From positions 315,397 through 379,396 of the forward strand of contig LNAC01000683.1 in the NCBI GenBank assembly GCA_002007465.1: a stretch of 64,000 nt of DNA. The letters run 5' to 3'. A program made the translations under genes and the position numbers. The notes below the pieces were generated by a model, which worked only from the letters and a program-made list of their open reading frames with translations, did not search any database and was not told where the DNA came from. Within the stretch, counting starts at the first letter, position 1. Each line of letters begins with the position of its first letter. Positions 1 to 13,159 of this stretch are shown piece after piece. This DNA comes from Ailurus styani. Its lineage: Eukaryota; Chordata; Mammalia; Carnivora; Ailuridae.

Positions 1-1090
1 CAATACTAGTGAGCCATTAATTGGCTGGGGTGGGGCCAGGACCAAAGCAGGAGGGAGGAGAATGGGACATAGGAGGACCGGCCTCCCTCCTGGCTGAAGA
101 CAGGACTCTGATCAGCCAGTCCTGCCTTTCATCCTTCGGGGGCCCTGAAGTCTACCTGGCCCTCCTTTACCCACTCAGACAGGAGCTGGCTGCTTCCTCT
201 CCCCTCATCCAGGCTGGGGAGGCTGCTAATGGGCTGCAGGGCCGCCACCTTCCCAATTAGCCTCATTAGTCTTTGGCTCTGACTCCCACTGGAGTCAGGG
301 TCACCAGCTGTGGGGGAGGGGCCATGAGTGGCCTGTGAGTAACCTCAGACACAGCTATGACAGGGGTTCCCAGCCCAGGCCTCTCCCCTGGCTGAGGCCC
401 GGGTGCCCAGCACCCCTCAGACTAGCCCAAGAGCCCCCAGAAGGGAGAGGTCAGGCAGCTGGTATTTGGAGTGGAGATTCCTAGCTGGTAAGAGGGGAAA
501 GTCTCACTCATGGATGGAATGTGGAAGAGGGGTGTGGCAGGCATGAACCTGGGCAGTGGCAACAGAGGGGCTCTGGGGGTGCAGTGCAGACCCTTTGATC
601 CACAGGAGAAACGTGGGGGCTGAGTGATGGATCCCAAGGAAAGAGGAAGATCCAGGGACTGTGGGTGAGAAGCCAGGTGGCAGGGGTGCGGGGGCTGAGC
701 AGGCACCTTGTTGTGGATGGGAAACTTGAAAAGTCTTTGTCTGTGCGTGGAAGGAGGTTGGGGGTGGGACAGGCCAGCACCGGGAGCAGGAGAGTGAGGA
801 AGCCCGTGACTGGCGCCTGTGGCGAGAGCGGCTGCCTGAGTGGGCAGAGGGCCTGGTTCCAGGTTAGGCAACAAAGAGCCATGGGTAGGCCGGTCAGGTG
901 GCAGGAAGGCGGGAATTGTTACGGGCCCGGTGGCCAGGGGTTCCCCCCACTGAAGCCACCTCTGCCGCTGAGTAGGCAGATGCCCCGACTGATTACTTCA
1001 GCTCCTCCCGGCCACACCAAGCTGCCCCGGGCACTTGCCCCTCCACCTCCCCACCCCTCCCTACAGTGACTCCTGCCCAGAGAATGTCCA
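1..1090. other. 5' flank of CDSN, no gene seen
   Basis: GC-rich single-copy-looking DNA upstream of CDSN. Open frames on both strands are short, overlap each other and show no recognisable domain, so I call none of them a gene. No Can-SINE is present. It probably contains distal regulatory sequence for CDSN, but nothing specific can be assigned from sequence alone. Confidence 0.5.
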
Positions 1091-1097
1091 GCCCCGA

Positions 1098-1105
1098 CAT
1101 AAAGG
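1098..1105 (+). promoter_or_regulatory. CDSN: TATA-like box of CDSN
   Basis: CATAAAGG lies 50 bases before the CDSN start codon. A start site about 25-30 bases downstream would give a very short leader, which fits the compact first exon of this gene. The match is not a perfect TATA consensus and no start-site data are available. Confidence 0.4.
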
Positions 1106-1154
1106 CCCTGGGTGTCCCTGAGCTGCTGTCAGTCAGAAGGCTGCACAGACCAAG

Positions 1155-4100
1155 ATGGGCTCCTCGCGGGCACCCCGGACGGGGCGTGTGGGCGGGCGAG
1201 GAAGGATGGCACTGCTGCTGGCCGCTCTGCTCCTGCCAGGTCGGAGGCTGGGGGCCCCGGGAGTGGAGGAAGAGGGGGGAGAGGTGGGGAGGAAGGATGC
1301 GCATAGCAGGTCAGAGGAGGCTGGGGGGAGCCGGTGCTGTGGGTACTGGGAGGTGGGAGGAATCGCCGTCCAGGGAGAGGCCAGGAGAGGCCCGGGCAAG
1401 CGGGAAGGGCAGGGGCTCTGGAGTTTGAGGGCTGCTCCTCACTGCCTTGTCACTCCAGGCACGTTCCTTGAAATTCCTGAGCCACAGTTTTTGAAACTCT
1501 AAAACCGGGTTAATGATAACACCTAGCTCTAGTCTCTTCCAGTCTCAAATAATGTATGTGACAGGTGCTTTGGAAATTCTAGAGGGTTATATAAATTTTG
1601 GTTGTTGTTATTACTATTGTCAGTGATTAGAGCAGTAGAAGATGAAGACTAGATATTTAACAGGAATAATTATTACCATCTATAGAGCACTTTAATGTGG
1701 CAGACACTATTTTAGCACTTTCCATTAGCACTTTTGACATTACGAGAACCATATGAGAGATTCATTATTCCCACTGTATGGGGAAGACACAGAGGCTTGG
1801 ACAGGTTAAGAAACTGGCTCCAGATCACAGTTTAGAAAGCAGTAAAGCCGGGATCCACACCGGGGCTGTGCTGTGGGCCAGCAGGTATTTGCAGAGAACC
1901 TGTCCCCGGGCCCCCAGGGGCAGAGAGCAGGCTGTGTGGCTTGGGGCAGCAGAGAAGGAGAGCAGGAACTCTCCATGATGAGAGCCGCCAGGTGATGGGG
2001 GCTCTGGGCAGAGTTGGGGTTTAGTATGGAGGCAGCCATAGAGAACTTCTCTTTGAGGAGAGAATGGGGACATCACAGACTGAGGAGAAACTGCTTGTTG
2101 GGGGACGGAATCGGCCTCTCCCGATGTATAAACTAATGCTCAGAGTGGTTTAGTAACTTGCTGGCATGAAGCTCAGTGCACACTGCTTGGGACCTGAAGG
2201 TATGAGGTGGGGAGTGGAGGAAGAACGGGGGTAAGGTGAGCCTGGGGTTAGCAAAGGCTTGATTAAGGAAAGAAGTGGTCCTGCATCTGTCAAGGATGGA
2301 AAGGCGGGAGCCTGGCAGGGAGGCAGGGGCATGGCTGATGGCTGGGCGGGGAGGGAGGGAAGCTGATAATGGTGGTGAGCCTGGGAGGCGGGTTTCATCC
2401 TTGTGTCCCTGGGCTGGGCCGGGACAGCAGGGCTGGCTCAGGGTGCGGTGTCCTGTCACGCTGTACCAGCAGGTTCTGAGGTGACAGTGGTGCCCCCACA
2501 TCCTGGTCCCCACCCAGCTTTCCTGGCATGGGCAGCACTGAGATGGGAACAGAACTCCCACCATCTACACAAGCCTGGACTCTCCCCAGGAGGCTGGTGA
2601 CGGAATCTCTGTCCTCAAGGACCCTCGCCCTTACCTCGGTCCCTCTGCCACCGGCCCTCTTTTCTCAGAGTCTCTTTTGCTACTTTTCCTTTCCTTCCTG
2701 GCCAGTTATTGTTTGATCTTGTCTCCTCCTTCCATCTGGTGCCTCAATTTCACCTGGGATGTCCCCCTTCAGGATGTATGCCCATCTCGAGGAGTCTCAG
2801 TCTCCCCCATGCCCTGTCTCTTCAGGGTCCTTCCTTTTTGACCCATGAGCTCCTGCTACTCCTCTATCCCCTCTTCTCCTCTTTTAACACCTCCTCCTTC
2901 GGAGTCTCATTTTCTCTGTCCCTGCCCCCTCCCAGAACATCGAAATGGGCCTTCTGCCATCTCATTTTCCTTCACAGACAACAGCCAGTTCTCCCTTCGC
3001 CTTCCACCCAGACTCTCCCTGGGCTCCTCTCAGGAGAAATCAGAAGCAGATGACTGAGATGGGCTTGGAAGCTGAGGGAGGAAGCCAAGCCACTCCAGCC
3101 CTTACTAACCACTCCTTCCTCCCCAGGGACCTTGGCTAAGAGCATCGGGACCTCCTCAGACCCCTGCAAGGGCGTGCGTATCACCTCCCCCAGCGACCCC
3201 TGTTTCACTGGGAAGAGTGGTTCCAGTAGCTTCAGTGGCCACAGTGGCTCCAGCAGTTCCAGCAGCTCCATTTCCAGTTCCAGTGGCTCCAGCAGTGGCT
3301 CCTCTGGTGGCCCCAGTGGTTCTGGTGGCTCCAGTGGTGGCACCAGTGTCTCCAGTGTCGCCCAGGGTGGTTCTTCAGGATCTTCGTTATTTAAGCCAGG
3401 AACAGGGTATTCCCAGATCAGCTACTCCTCTGGATCCAGCTTCTCCCAGTCGGGAAGCAGCAGCTCCCAGTATGGAAGCAGCAGTTCCCAACCAGGATCT
3501 GGTTCGGCTCTACCAGTCAGTGATGGTTCTTCCCGCTTAAGCTCTTCCCAGTCTGGCGGTGGCCCGAGCTCATCTGTTTCCCAAAGCTCTTGGATATCCA
3601 GCAGTGGTGGCCAAAGGGTCAACTCTAACTTACGCCCCTGTAGTTCAGATGTCTCTGACTCGCCCTGCAGTGGGGGGCCTGTTGTCTCCCACTCTGGCTC
3701 CTACATCTCCAGCTCCCACTCCGTGTCAGGAGGTCAAAGGCCAGTGGTGGTGGTGGTGGAGCAACATGGCTCTGGTGGGCCTGGAGGAGTCCAGGGTGCC
3801 CCCTGCAGCAGTGGCAGCCTTCCAGGCAAGCCCTGCCCCCCTATCACTTCTGTAGACAAGTCCTATGGCAGCTATGAAGTGGTGGGTGGCTCTTCTGACA
3901 GTTATCTGGCCCCAGGTATGACCTACAGTGGGGGCAAAATCTACCCTGTGGGCTACTTCACCAAAGACAACCCTGTCAAAGGCTCTCCAGGTGTCCCTTC
4001 CTTTGCAGCTGGGCCCCCCATCTCTGAGGGCAAATACTTCTCCAGCAATCCCATCATCCCCAGCCACAGCTCTTCTAGTTCCAGCGTCTACCAGTCGGGA

Positions 4101-4589
4101 GCTTCCTCAGCCATTGTGTTCCAGCCAGTGGGCTCCGGTGGGGTCCAGCCCTGTGCAGTTGGCTCCAAGGGGCCCTGCTCCCTCTCAAGTTCTGGGGCCC
4201 AGAGCAGTTCTAGCGTTTCCAGTAGTTCCTCCTTCCATCCCTGTGGTGGTGTTTCACAGGGGCCCTGCTCCCCACCGGGCACTGGCTCCTTCAGTGGCTC
4301 TTCCAGCTCCCAAGCCAGTGGCAAAATCATCCTCCAGCCCTGTGGCAGCAAGTCCAGCTCTTCTGGCCACCCTTGCATTTCTGTCTCCTCCTCCTCATTT
4401 GGTGGGGGTCCCGATGGCTCTCCCCAACCTGATCCTTCAGCTGGTGCCAAGCCCTGTGGCTCCAGCAGCTCTGGGAAGCTCCCCTGCCGCTCCATCCGGG
4501 ACATCCTGGCCCAAGTAAAGCCTCTGGGGCCCCAGCTAGCTGACCCTGAAGTTTTCCTACCCCAGGGAGAGTCACTTGACAGTCCATAA
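1155..4589 (+). CDS. CDSN: Corneodesmosin (CDSN), two coding exons
   Basis: Coding exons are 1155-1239 and 3127-4589 (stop included), joined in phase 1 across a GT donor at 1240 and a CCCCAG acceptor ending at 3126. A CTTACTAAC branch-like motif lies just upstream of the acceptor. The product is about 515 residues, close to the roughly 529 of human corneodesmosin. Exon 1 gives a hydrophobic signal peptide with the core [12 protein letters not shown]. Exon 2 continues [15 protein letters not shown] Ser/Gly-rich low-complexity stretch follows at about residues 60-180; in the family these glycine loops mediate homophilic adhesion. The central block [13 protein letters not shown], the segment [19 protein letters not shown] and the end [17 protein letters not shown] are very well conserved. 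Corneodesmosin is secreted by granular keratinocytes, incorporated into corneodesmosomes and cleaved during desquamation. The frame is intact. The ORF beginning at 3132 is only exon 2, not a start. Confidence 0.97.
1240..3126 (+). other. CDSN: CDSN intron 1
   Basis: A 1.9-kb intron with a GT-AG boundary at both ends. It holds an old MIR-like fragment near 1640-1850 and otherwise unique GC-rich sequence. Short open frames inside it have no recognisable similarity. Human PSORS1C1 runs antisense through this area, but I could not recognise its exons here. Confidence 0.75.
1640..1850 (+). repeat. MIR-like SINE fragment
   Basis: Diverged sequence with the typical order of an ancient MIR: a stretch like tagagcactttaatgtggc followed by cacagaggcttggacaggtt and a cagatcacag-like box. 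Boundaries are approximate. Confidence 0.5.
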
Positions 4590-5525
4590 ATAGCTTTTGC
4601 CTATATGCATGTGGGGGCATACACATTTATACACACAAACACCCCATCTCTTAGTTGGGAGAAGTCCAGAGGCCCAGGCATGGGGTTAGCTCAGTTTCCC
4701 TCTTCCTTCCCAAGAGAGCTGCTCTATTTCCTCCATTGCTTCAATATGGCAGACTCCCCTTATCACCTCTTCTTTCTTCATCGCCCCAAATCATAGACTC
4801 CAAATTCCTTTCCCCATTCTCTCCTACTGCAGTGCCCTCCTTGACAGATAACCAGTCCCTAAAATTTCCTCTGTCATTTCTTTGAGATGGTACAATACAT
4901 TAGCTAACCCTACCCATTCAGATTCTTGACTGGGAAACCCCTGAAATGTTTCATAGTAACTCTGGTTCCTGGAGAAGTCATCCCCCTTTTTCCCTGTTTG
5001 CCAAATAAAGCAGAGTCCAAACTGTTGCCTGAAAGCAATAACCACTTTTCACTGACCTCTCTTTGCCATCTGGTCAACCAACATGGCACCAGCATGGGGT
5101 TCTCACACTCCCAATTCTACCCCCACCCTCCACTGTAGAGCTCACCACACGCTCTGTGAGTTCCCAACACTCCTTTTTGCCTCTCAAGGTCTCCCTCACA
5201 GTCCCCTTCCTGGCTGCCACTTCCCTCAATGTTCAGATGCTTCTCTGTGTGAGGGTGACACCAGGGTACCCTCGGACACTGGAGTAGGTTCCCTGCTCTC
5301 TCTGGACCCTGGACAGATGGTTCAACAAGTTGTGTGAACTAGATGCAGACTTTTGTCATCTTGGTGTCCTGGGTCTTGTCTTAGGACCTATGTGATGCTT
5401 TCCTATACCTCTAGAGATCCCCATGTCCCCCATTTTCCTTCATAAGTTGGAACAGTATTTCTCTTATACTTTATAGCTCCTCCCACAAAGGAGGAAAACA
5501 ATAAATATTTGTTGAACTGAAAGCA
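4590..5525 (+). other. CDSN: CDSN 3' untranslated region
   Basis: Sequence after the CDSN stop up to the second poly(A) signal. No coding potential is apparent. Two AATAAA hexamers occur, at 5004-5009 and 5500-5505. The distal one sits in caataaatatttgttgaa, which resembles the 3' end of an ancient L2/MIR-type repeat, so the distal poly(A) site may be repeat-derived. Confidence 0.6.
5500..5505 (+). terminator. CDSN: Likely poly(A) signal of CDSN (distal); alternative at 5004-5009
   Basis: Canonical AATAAA about 0.9 kb after the stop. A second perfect hexamer at 5004-5009 could be used instead. Which one is used cannot be told from sequence. Confidence 0.5.
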
Positions 5526-5912
5526 GAGGTTGGTCTCCAAGATTCTTCCTCCCATTTCTTTCCTCTCTCACTGCTCCAGGAAACCCATTCTCTCTCCACT
5601 CCCCATTCACCTAGGGTTTTCCCCTCTCCCTGTATGGGGCCCTAATTATTCCCTTCCCCACCCCATGCAGGCTCCTTCTTCTCTACCATTAGTTTGCCTC
5701 ATTTACTAGATGCGATCCTCTGTAGGAATCTGGGGACTGATCTCCTGGGTTTCTGGTACACTTGGAACATTGGGAAGGCTGGAATACAACAACCAGATCA
5801 GATTTCTGGTGACTGAGTGGGATCCCAGGTGGGTATTGTTCCGGGAACTAGGGGTGGAGAGAGTAAAAGACAGAGAGGATGGGAGCATGACAGGGAGTGC
5901 CGCCAAGGATAA

Positions 5913-6028
5913 TGACTCACTAGCCTACATAAAAATGTCCCAGCCCATGGCAGAACAGAGCCAAGTGTCCTCTCCACCTCCACACTCGAGTGCCTTGCTG
6001 AAGTTCTAGAGAGAGATCTGTGGAAGGT
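5913..6028 (+). promoter_or_regulatory. AP-1 site, TATA box and donor: possible unannotated first exon
   Basis: A perfect AP-1 motif TGACTCA (5913-5919) is followed ten bases later by a TATA-like CATAAAAA (5928-5935). About 90 bases further on is a strong splice donor, GGAAG|GTAAGA, with GT at 6027. This arrangement is familiar from epidermal differentiation genes: AP-1, TATA, then a short first exon. A small frame beginning in atgtcccagcccatg ends before the donor, so such an exon would be mostly non-coding. No partner exon can be named, although C6orf15 lies downstream on the same strand. Confidence 0.3.
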
Positions 6029-7000
6029 AAGAGGGCAGAGCACTATAGTGGAGAAGAGGAGTTCCCTCCATGGGAGAAGAGAGAGAAACCAGAGGGTGGG
6101 GAGGGCCAGACAGCTAGCTGTGTTCTGGAGATTGAGGCTGAGGCCAAGGAAGTTCTCTTACCCTAAGAAGGGGAGAGTGGTCTATGCTTGTCCCTTCAGG
6201 AAGGGCCTCACCCAAAGCACAGGCCACCGCTCAGAACCTCTGCTTACAAAGGAATTTATTCCTACCCTAGTATCTAATCCATTCCCTCCTATTGGATGGT
6301 GTTAGCTGGTCCCAAATTTAGGGCTATTGTTGATCAGAAATGACCTAGCAGCTGAGCCAACCTGCAGGGTTGACTGAAGACAGAGAAGGGCTGCAGAATA
6401 GTCCTGTCTTTGTCATCCTTGGTGAGTCACACTTGGCCCAGCATCTGGCCCTGGACTGCAGCCAATGACACGCATCAAGGCTCTTAGAGGTTCCATGCAC
6501 CACAACTGCAGGAGGGATACAGACTCTGACTCGGGGGCCTCTGACTCTAGGCTCTGTTGCAGTCAAATTCAAAAGCTTTTGCTAATCTGGTTGATGTCAC
6601 TCAAAAAGGACGTTGCCCTCCACTGGCCAGTTCCAAAGAGGAACTCCCCACTCATCCAGTAGCTAGTGATTAGGGGCTGAGGATGAGGATGGAAAAGGAA
6701 AATCTAACAGCTTATTTTAGAGTTTATGTAACCAGGGATGCCTTGTCTGGGTATCTCCTGGAAGCAACAGAAAAAACAAAGGCATTTATACACTTTTTAT
6801 TGTAAAAATTTAAAACATACTTAAGAATAAATGAAAGAATTCATGAATCCCTGTGTTCTCACAACTCAGCTTCAAAAATTATTAATTCATGGCCATTTGA
6901 CAACAACATTTAAACACCCTTCTCTACTGATAGTTGGGAACATCTACTACCTTTCAGTATGTCTTATATTCTGTGGCCCCATTTGACCATCTGTGGTAGA
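6029..7000. other. Intergenic sequence, nothing recognised
   Basis: Mostly unique sequence between CDSN and C6orf15. Short random frames only; no Can-SINE, no conserved protein and no RNA gene seen. The part after about 6700 is A/T rich. Confidence 0.5.
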
Positions 7001-7002
7001 CT

Positions 7003-7510
7003 GAATGCTTCCCTCCGCAGCACCTCCAAAGATGTCCACATCATCTCTGGAAACTGTGAATATATTAGGTTACACAGCGAAGGGAAATTAAGGTTGCAGA
7101 TGGAATTAAGGTTGTTAGCTGACCTTAGAGAGATTATCCTGAATTACTTGGGTAGGTCAATGTGGGTCTTTAAATGTGGAAGAGTGAAAAAGAAGAAAAG
7201 ATCAGAGTGGTGTAATGTAAGAAGATCCTCGGTTTCTGGCTTTTGAACATGGAAGAAGGGGACCATGATCCTTGGTTTCTGGCTTTTGAACATGGAGGAA
7301 GGGGACCATGAGCCAAGGCAGGCAGGTGGCCTCTAGAAGCTGGAAAACACAAGGAAATGGATTCTCCCCTACAGCTTCTCAAAAGAAACACAACCCTGGT
7401 GACTCCTTGGTTTTAACCCAGTGAGAACTATGACAGACTTCTGATATTCAAAATTGTAAGACAATAAACTTGTATTGTTGTAAGCTACTAACTATTGTGA
7501 CTATTTGGAA
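7003..7510 (+). mobile_element. Ancient LTR of MaLR/MLT1 type (probable)
   Basis: Begins tggtagactgaatgcttccc, contains ccaaagatgtccacatcatc and ggagattatcctgaattac-like boxes, and ends after acaataaacttgtattgttgtaagct. This general layout is that of mammalian MaLR LTRs. An internal tandem repeat of about 50 bp (ttggtttctggcttttgaac, near 7229 and 7273) is present. Assignment is from memory of the family; subfamily uncertain. Confidence 0.5.
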
Positions 7511-7551
7511 GGAAATCAATACACCATCATCTCTTAAGGATGGGAACCTGG

Positions 7552-7755
7552 GGCGCCTGGGTGGCTCAGTGGGTTAAAGCCGCTGCCTTTGGCTCAGGTC
7601 ATGATCCCAGGGTCCTGGGATCAAGCCCCACATAGGGCTCTCTGCTCAGCGGGGAGCCTGCTTCCTCCTCTCTCCTCTCTCTCTGCCTGCCTCTCTGCCT
7701 ACTTGTAATCTCTCTCTCTGTGTCAAATGAATAAATAAAATCTTTAAAAAAAAAA
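7552..7755 (+). mobile_element. Can-SINE, full length
   Basis: Starts ggcgcctgggtggctcagtg and ends aaataaataaaatcttt plus an A run. The direct repeat aaggatgggaacctgg flanks both sides, so this is a young, complete insertion. It is the first Can-SINE in the window. Confidence 0.95.
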
Positions 7756-8260
7756 AAGGATGGGAACCTGGTCTATTTCCTTACAGACAAGGTCTCATCT
7801 AGGAGCAGCCTCTCCACTGGGGGAGGCTCTCCTGCACTCCAGAACTCCTATAGGTTGCAGTCAAGGTAAAGGAGCTATGGGGATGCATGAGAAAGGGGTG
7901 CTGGAAGAGAATGATCTGGATCCCAAAGAGAAAGTGAAGAGAATTGAGTGTTTCTATTGCTGAGAAGGCAATGAAGAGATTGGGACCCCAAGGGCGAAGG
8001 TCCTCCTATGCTTGGCCTAGGGATCCAGGGCAGGGCAGGACTGGCAATCAGTGATGAGCTATGAACCAGGACACCTGGGTCAGGAAGGGGTGGGGAACTT
8101 TAGGAAAGGAACCAGGGACGGAAACACCCAGCCTCCCTGGGACATTCAAGTGGCACCTGTTGCCACAGACTGAATTAGGAATGAGCGTGGAATGAACAGA
8201 CTTATTATCTGCACAACCACTGGCTCAGCTTGTTTCTGCTGTCCCCCACCCCACCAAGAG

Positions 8261-8268
8261 GATAAAGG
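8261..8268 (+). promoter_or_regulatory. C6orf15: TATA-like box of C6orf15
   Basis: GATAAAGG lies 49 bases before the C6orf15 start codon, almost the same spacing as the CATAAAGG element of CDSN. The motif is weak on its own. Confidence 0.3.
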
Positions 8269-8309
8269 GCTGGCTGGCTTGGGACAGAGAGAGGTTAGAG
8301 CTGAGCAAG

Positions 8310-9509
<1,200 letters not shown>

Positions 9510-9645
9510 GAGAATGACAGAGGGGAAAACCCTAAGTTGGAAATTGAAAGAATGGAGTATGAGCTAAATGAAAATTCAAGGAGTGTGTTTTCTAGCATTC
9601 TCTCTACTTTTCACTGCCTCTTCTGCTCCCCTCATGATGATCTAC

Positions 9646-9651
9646 AATAAA
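9646..9651 (+). terminator. C6orf15: Poly(A) signal of C6orf15
   Basis: AATAAA 137 bases after the stop codon, the only canonical hexamer close by. Confidence 0.7.
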
Positions 9652-9669
9652 AAACAAGCAGTTATTAAA

Positions 9670-11190
9670 TTTTCTCCTTTGCCGTGTCTTTGTTTCTGGG
9701 TGCAAAGTGAAGTGAGTTTTGTCCATCCCATTCTCTAGCTACCCCCATGTCCCCGTAGGGTCTCTAGAAGCTCTCTTGCTGTCCCTTATCCTTTGCAAAA
9801 GATCAAATCCCAGGTGTTTGAGGGTGGAGCTTCATGGTCTCACCCTAGCCAGGTAGGAGAGCTGGTTCCAGGACTGTCCTGAAATAGGAAGGGGGAGGAG
9901 AGGCAGCAAGACCAATTGAGATGGCACCTGTGGCAGGAGGAAAGGATGAGATCCAAGATGTTAGTACCTGAATGCCCTTTGATTCACAGAGGAACAGAGT
10001 CAGAGAAAGTCATTTTGTTTCTGCTTATCTTTTCTTCTCTGAAATGCAAGCTTCTTGGAAACAGAGGATGCACTGATCTCATCCCTTACACGCAACACTT
10101 GGCACATTGTGCCCTAGAGAACCAAGACTTTGAACATTTGCCGAATGAATAGTAGACCTCAATGAACAAAGAAAGTAAAGGGAGAAAGAAAAAGGAAAGA
10201 AAAACCTGCAGCTGTGTTTGTCACTTTATTCTCAAGTGATGGCACAGTCTCTTCTTTTGATCACATAGTTGTCTCTCTGCCACCCTCTGGTTTCCCAGAA
10301 TTCAGCATCCTGCACAAAGTTGGAGTGAAGTGGGGGAGGGTCACTGTAGGAAGTACAGATGGAAGTTAGCAGGAGCCAGCTGGGAATGATGGGGTTTCCA
10401 GAAGGACACACTCCTGGTGGCCATGCCGTGTCTTTCCCTGTGCCATGTGTGTACTTCATGAGAGTGATCCGGGTGTGTGTACCCTCAGATAGCATGGGAA
10501 TCACCCCAAGTCCCAGGAATCAGTTAGGTTGTGGGGAGGAAGTAGAAGAATAAACATCAGAATTGGAGGGATGGGGAGCTGCCTGCCCATGAGGTGGGTG
10601 TTCTCAGAGAAACTTCTGTCTCAGTGTCTGCCACAACATGATGGCGTACGCCAAGAATTCCTTCTTAGGACAACTTCCCATCCCATCCCAACTACACTCC
10701 TTTCTGTATCACCTCACCTTCACTCCCCCAATTCTTCCCCACCTTGGACTCTTGGTTTCTCCCTGTCCCGGTTCTATTTTCAGCACCTGTCTTTCCCAGA
10801 AGCCCAAGTTCATTCTCTCAGGCTTGGGGTCTCAGTTTTCTCTGTCCCTCTTTCTGGTTGACAATTTGCATTTCTAACTTCCAAGTCAGCACCCTCCTCT
10901 TCTGTTCCCCATACTCCCTAGAGTGTAAGCACCATGTGTCTATTTTGTTCACTGCCATACCCCTAGCAGCAAGTCTGGACCAAGGCTGGATCAATGAACC
11001 CTCTCTCTGACTCTCTGTTCTCTCTCTTCTTCTACCTTATTCCTGAGCCACCCAGCTGCACACCGAGTCTAATCTGTACTCCTCTTTGCACTTCCCAGAG
11101 CCTCACTGACATTTCCTTACAAACCCCACACAGCCCTTCTCAGCTCATAAAATGCTCTGAATATTCCATCATTTTACCCTCATTACTATC
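9670..11190. other. Intergenic, mostly unique sequence
   Basis: No gene recognised. The part near 9990-10150 (cttggcacattgtgccctag, then gccgaatgaat) looks like an ancient L2/MIR 3' end. The remainder is pyrimidine-rich unique DNA with only short chance frames. Confidence 0.45.
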
Positions 11191-11194
11191 TGTG

Positions 11195-11530
11195 AGGAAG
11201 GTATTATAAGATGAAGAAACTGAGGCCCAGAGACCTTAAGCAATTTACTTAAGGTTAGACAGCTAACAAGTGACAGAGTCAGTGACTCAAACCAAATTTT
11301 TCTCATTATCTGTTCAGGGTGTGTTCAGGTACAATATGCAGTTAACAAAAACCCACCTAACTGTTATTTAGTACCTACTATGTGTCAGACTCTGGATAGG
11401 TTGTTCTCACACACACACCCTTCCAGCGAATCCCCACAATTCCGTCAGGTAGGCAGTGCTGGACCCACTGTACAGGTGGAGATACTGAGGGCTAGAGAGG
11501 GAAGTGAGCCAAGGCTTGCACAGAGGTAAC
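11195..11530. repeat. Two MIR-type fragments
   Basis: The first (about 11195-11300) has gatgaagaaactgaggccca followed by a ttaaggttagacagctaaca-like box. The second (about 11345-11530) has tagtacctactatgtgtcag, then ggtggagatactgagggcta. Both show the conserved MIR core order. Confidence 0.65.
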
Positions 11531-12390
11531 ACTGAGCCAAGGGAGTGAAGTTCATCAGGCATTTACTGCTGATGGAGGGTCCTGGGTACCTGTGGCCAGC
11601 CCCACCAGAGTGGTCTTCGCCTTAAGATCAGTTGTTGCTTAAAAAAAAAAAAACCCAAACAAACAACTTGGGAGGGATAGGTCAGTAACTGGTGACACAA
11701 TAAAGATCCCAAGGTTTGCGGTGGCATTTGCTGCTGGTGTACTGATTTTTCTGTGTCTCTTAGTGATTCGTTTGTGGAAGTGCTGGCTGGAGTAGCAGGA
11801 GTCATTTCTGTGCTCCTTGGAGGGAAGGTGTGAGGGAGGGTATGAGGCGCACTCATGGAGAAGTCCGAAGGCGGGGGTTTCTTTCCATATGCCCACACGG
11901 CCTTTTCTGAGGTGCCAGCGGGAGCTAGTCACTTACCTCGGTGGACCTGGGTTTTCTCATCTGTAAAATTCGAGGAAAGCAGATATTCTGTCTGTCCCAC
12001 AGTTTAATTCAGGTCATGACAAAGTGCATTAGAGGCTGAAAAACTCCAATCCCTTGCAAGGGATTGATGACAATGCAGTACAGGGTCCCCCCAAGGCATG
12101 GGGGGGGCACACAGAGGGATGGTTCTGAGCCCCCAGCAGGAGGCTGCTCTTCACAGCTGACTCCGAGGTTGACTGTTGAGGTTGGCGTGAAGCTCCCCGG
12201 TGGGGATTACACTGGAGAATTATTCCAAGATCCAGAAAGGACGTTGGCTTCTCATTTAAGTATTTCATTCCCCAAACTGTGTTCAGTCAGATGTTCTTTC
12301 CTTACACACATACTCTTGGGCGGTAATAGGAATAGCATCTTTTTCATGTATTTACCACAAACGAGATGTGTTACAGGGTTATTTCCATTC
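11531..12390. other. Intergenic, nothing recognised
   Basis: Unique sequence with a short A run at 11641. No gene, RNA or young repeat seen. Confidence 0.4.
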
Positions 12391-12545
12391 CAACAATTCT
12401 AGGATGTACTTAGATAAATAAGTACATAAAAATAAGATATGATTATTTCCATCTTCCAAGCAAAGAACCTGAGGCTCAGCAAGAGTAGGCAATTTGTCCA
12501 AGGTCACACGGCCAGTAGGCAGTGGAGCTTGGTTAGGGTACTATG
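12390..12545 (+). repeat. MIR-type fragment
   Basis: Contains aaagaacctgaggctcagca followed by tccaaggtcacacggccagt, the standard MIR core. Confidence 0.65.
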
Positions 12546-13159
12546 TGGAAACTGCAAACATGGGTGGGTAGTCTGCACAGAGCAGGTGAGAGATGCCCCA
12601 GCCCCCACAGCTTCACAGCCACCTTCAGTTCCTTCTCCAACAAGCCCACTTCCAACTCATCTTTTCATGTCAGCTGAAGACCAGCAGCCAGGTTTTAGTT
12701 TTCGTTCTCTCTCTAGACCAAATGCCTACCTTTTGCGTTCCCCTTATTCAGTTGAAAAGGTGTCCCCTATTGTCTTTTCCCTACCTCTTTATAGATCAGC
12801 ATTTCCCTTTTGCTCTCAGGAAACTGGGGGAACACACCTTGAAGACACCTTTACTCACCTACATTGTCACATGTGGGAGTGAGCCCATGAGCCATCCGGA
12901 ATATCAGTCCCACAGCAGGCTCTCCACGGGCAGAGCATCCTGGTGATGGAGGCTGGTACAGTCCAGGAAGGGGTAGTGGGAGGAGAGCAGGCACTTGAGG
13001 CCATGGAGGGGTGGCTGTGGCCGTGTAGGAATGGCCATCTTCACGCTCTCAGCAGAAATGACTGCTCTGCGGATTGTTCCAGGCCCCAGACAGAGACCAA
13101 GGGGGAAGGTATGGTTTATTCCAAGCTGGTAGGTAAGTTGGGGCTATAGATTTATTCTT

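Noticed and set aside
3217..4518. Other long frames across CDSN exon 2 (both strands)
   Set aside because: They follow the Ser/Gly-rich codon bias in shifted frames; only the frame ending at 4589 matches corneodesmosin.
1155..4589. PSORS1C1 antisense to CDSN
   Set aside because: Human PSORS1C1 overlaps CDSN on the other strand. I looked for it on the - strand but found no recognisable exon, and the gene is poorly conserved.
7552..7755. tRNA genes in the many heads reading ggcgcctgggtggctcagtg
   Set aside because: These are tRNA-derived SINE heads with SINE tails and target duplications; no complete tRNA cloverleaf gene was found.
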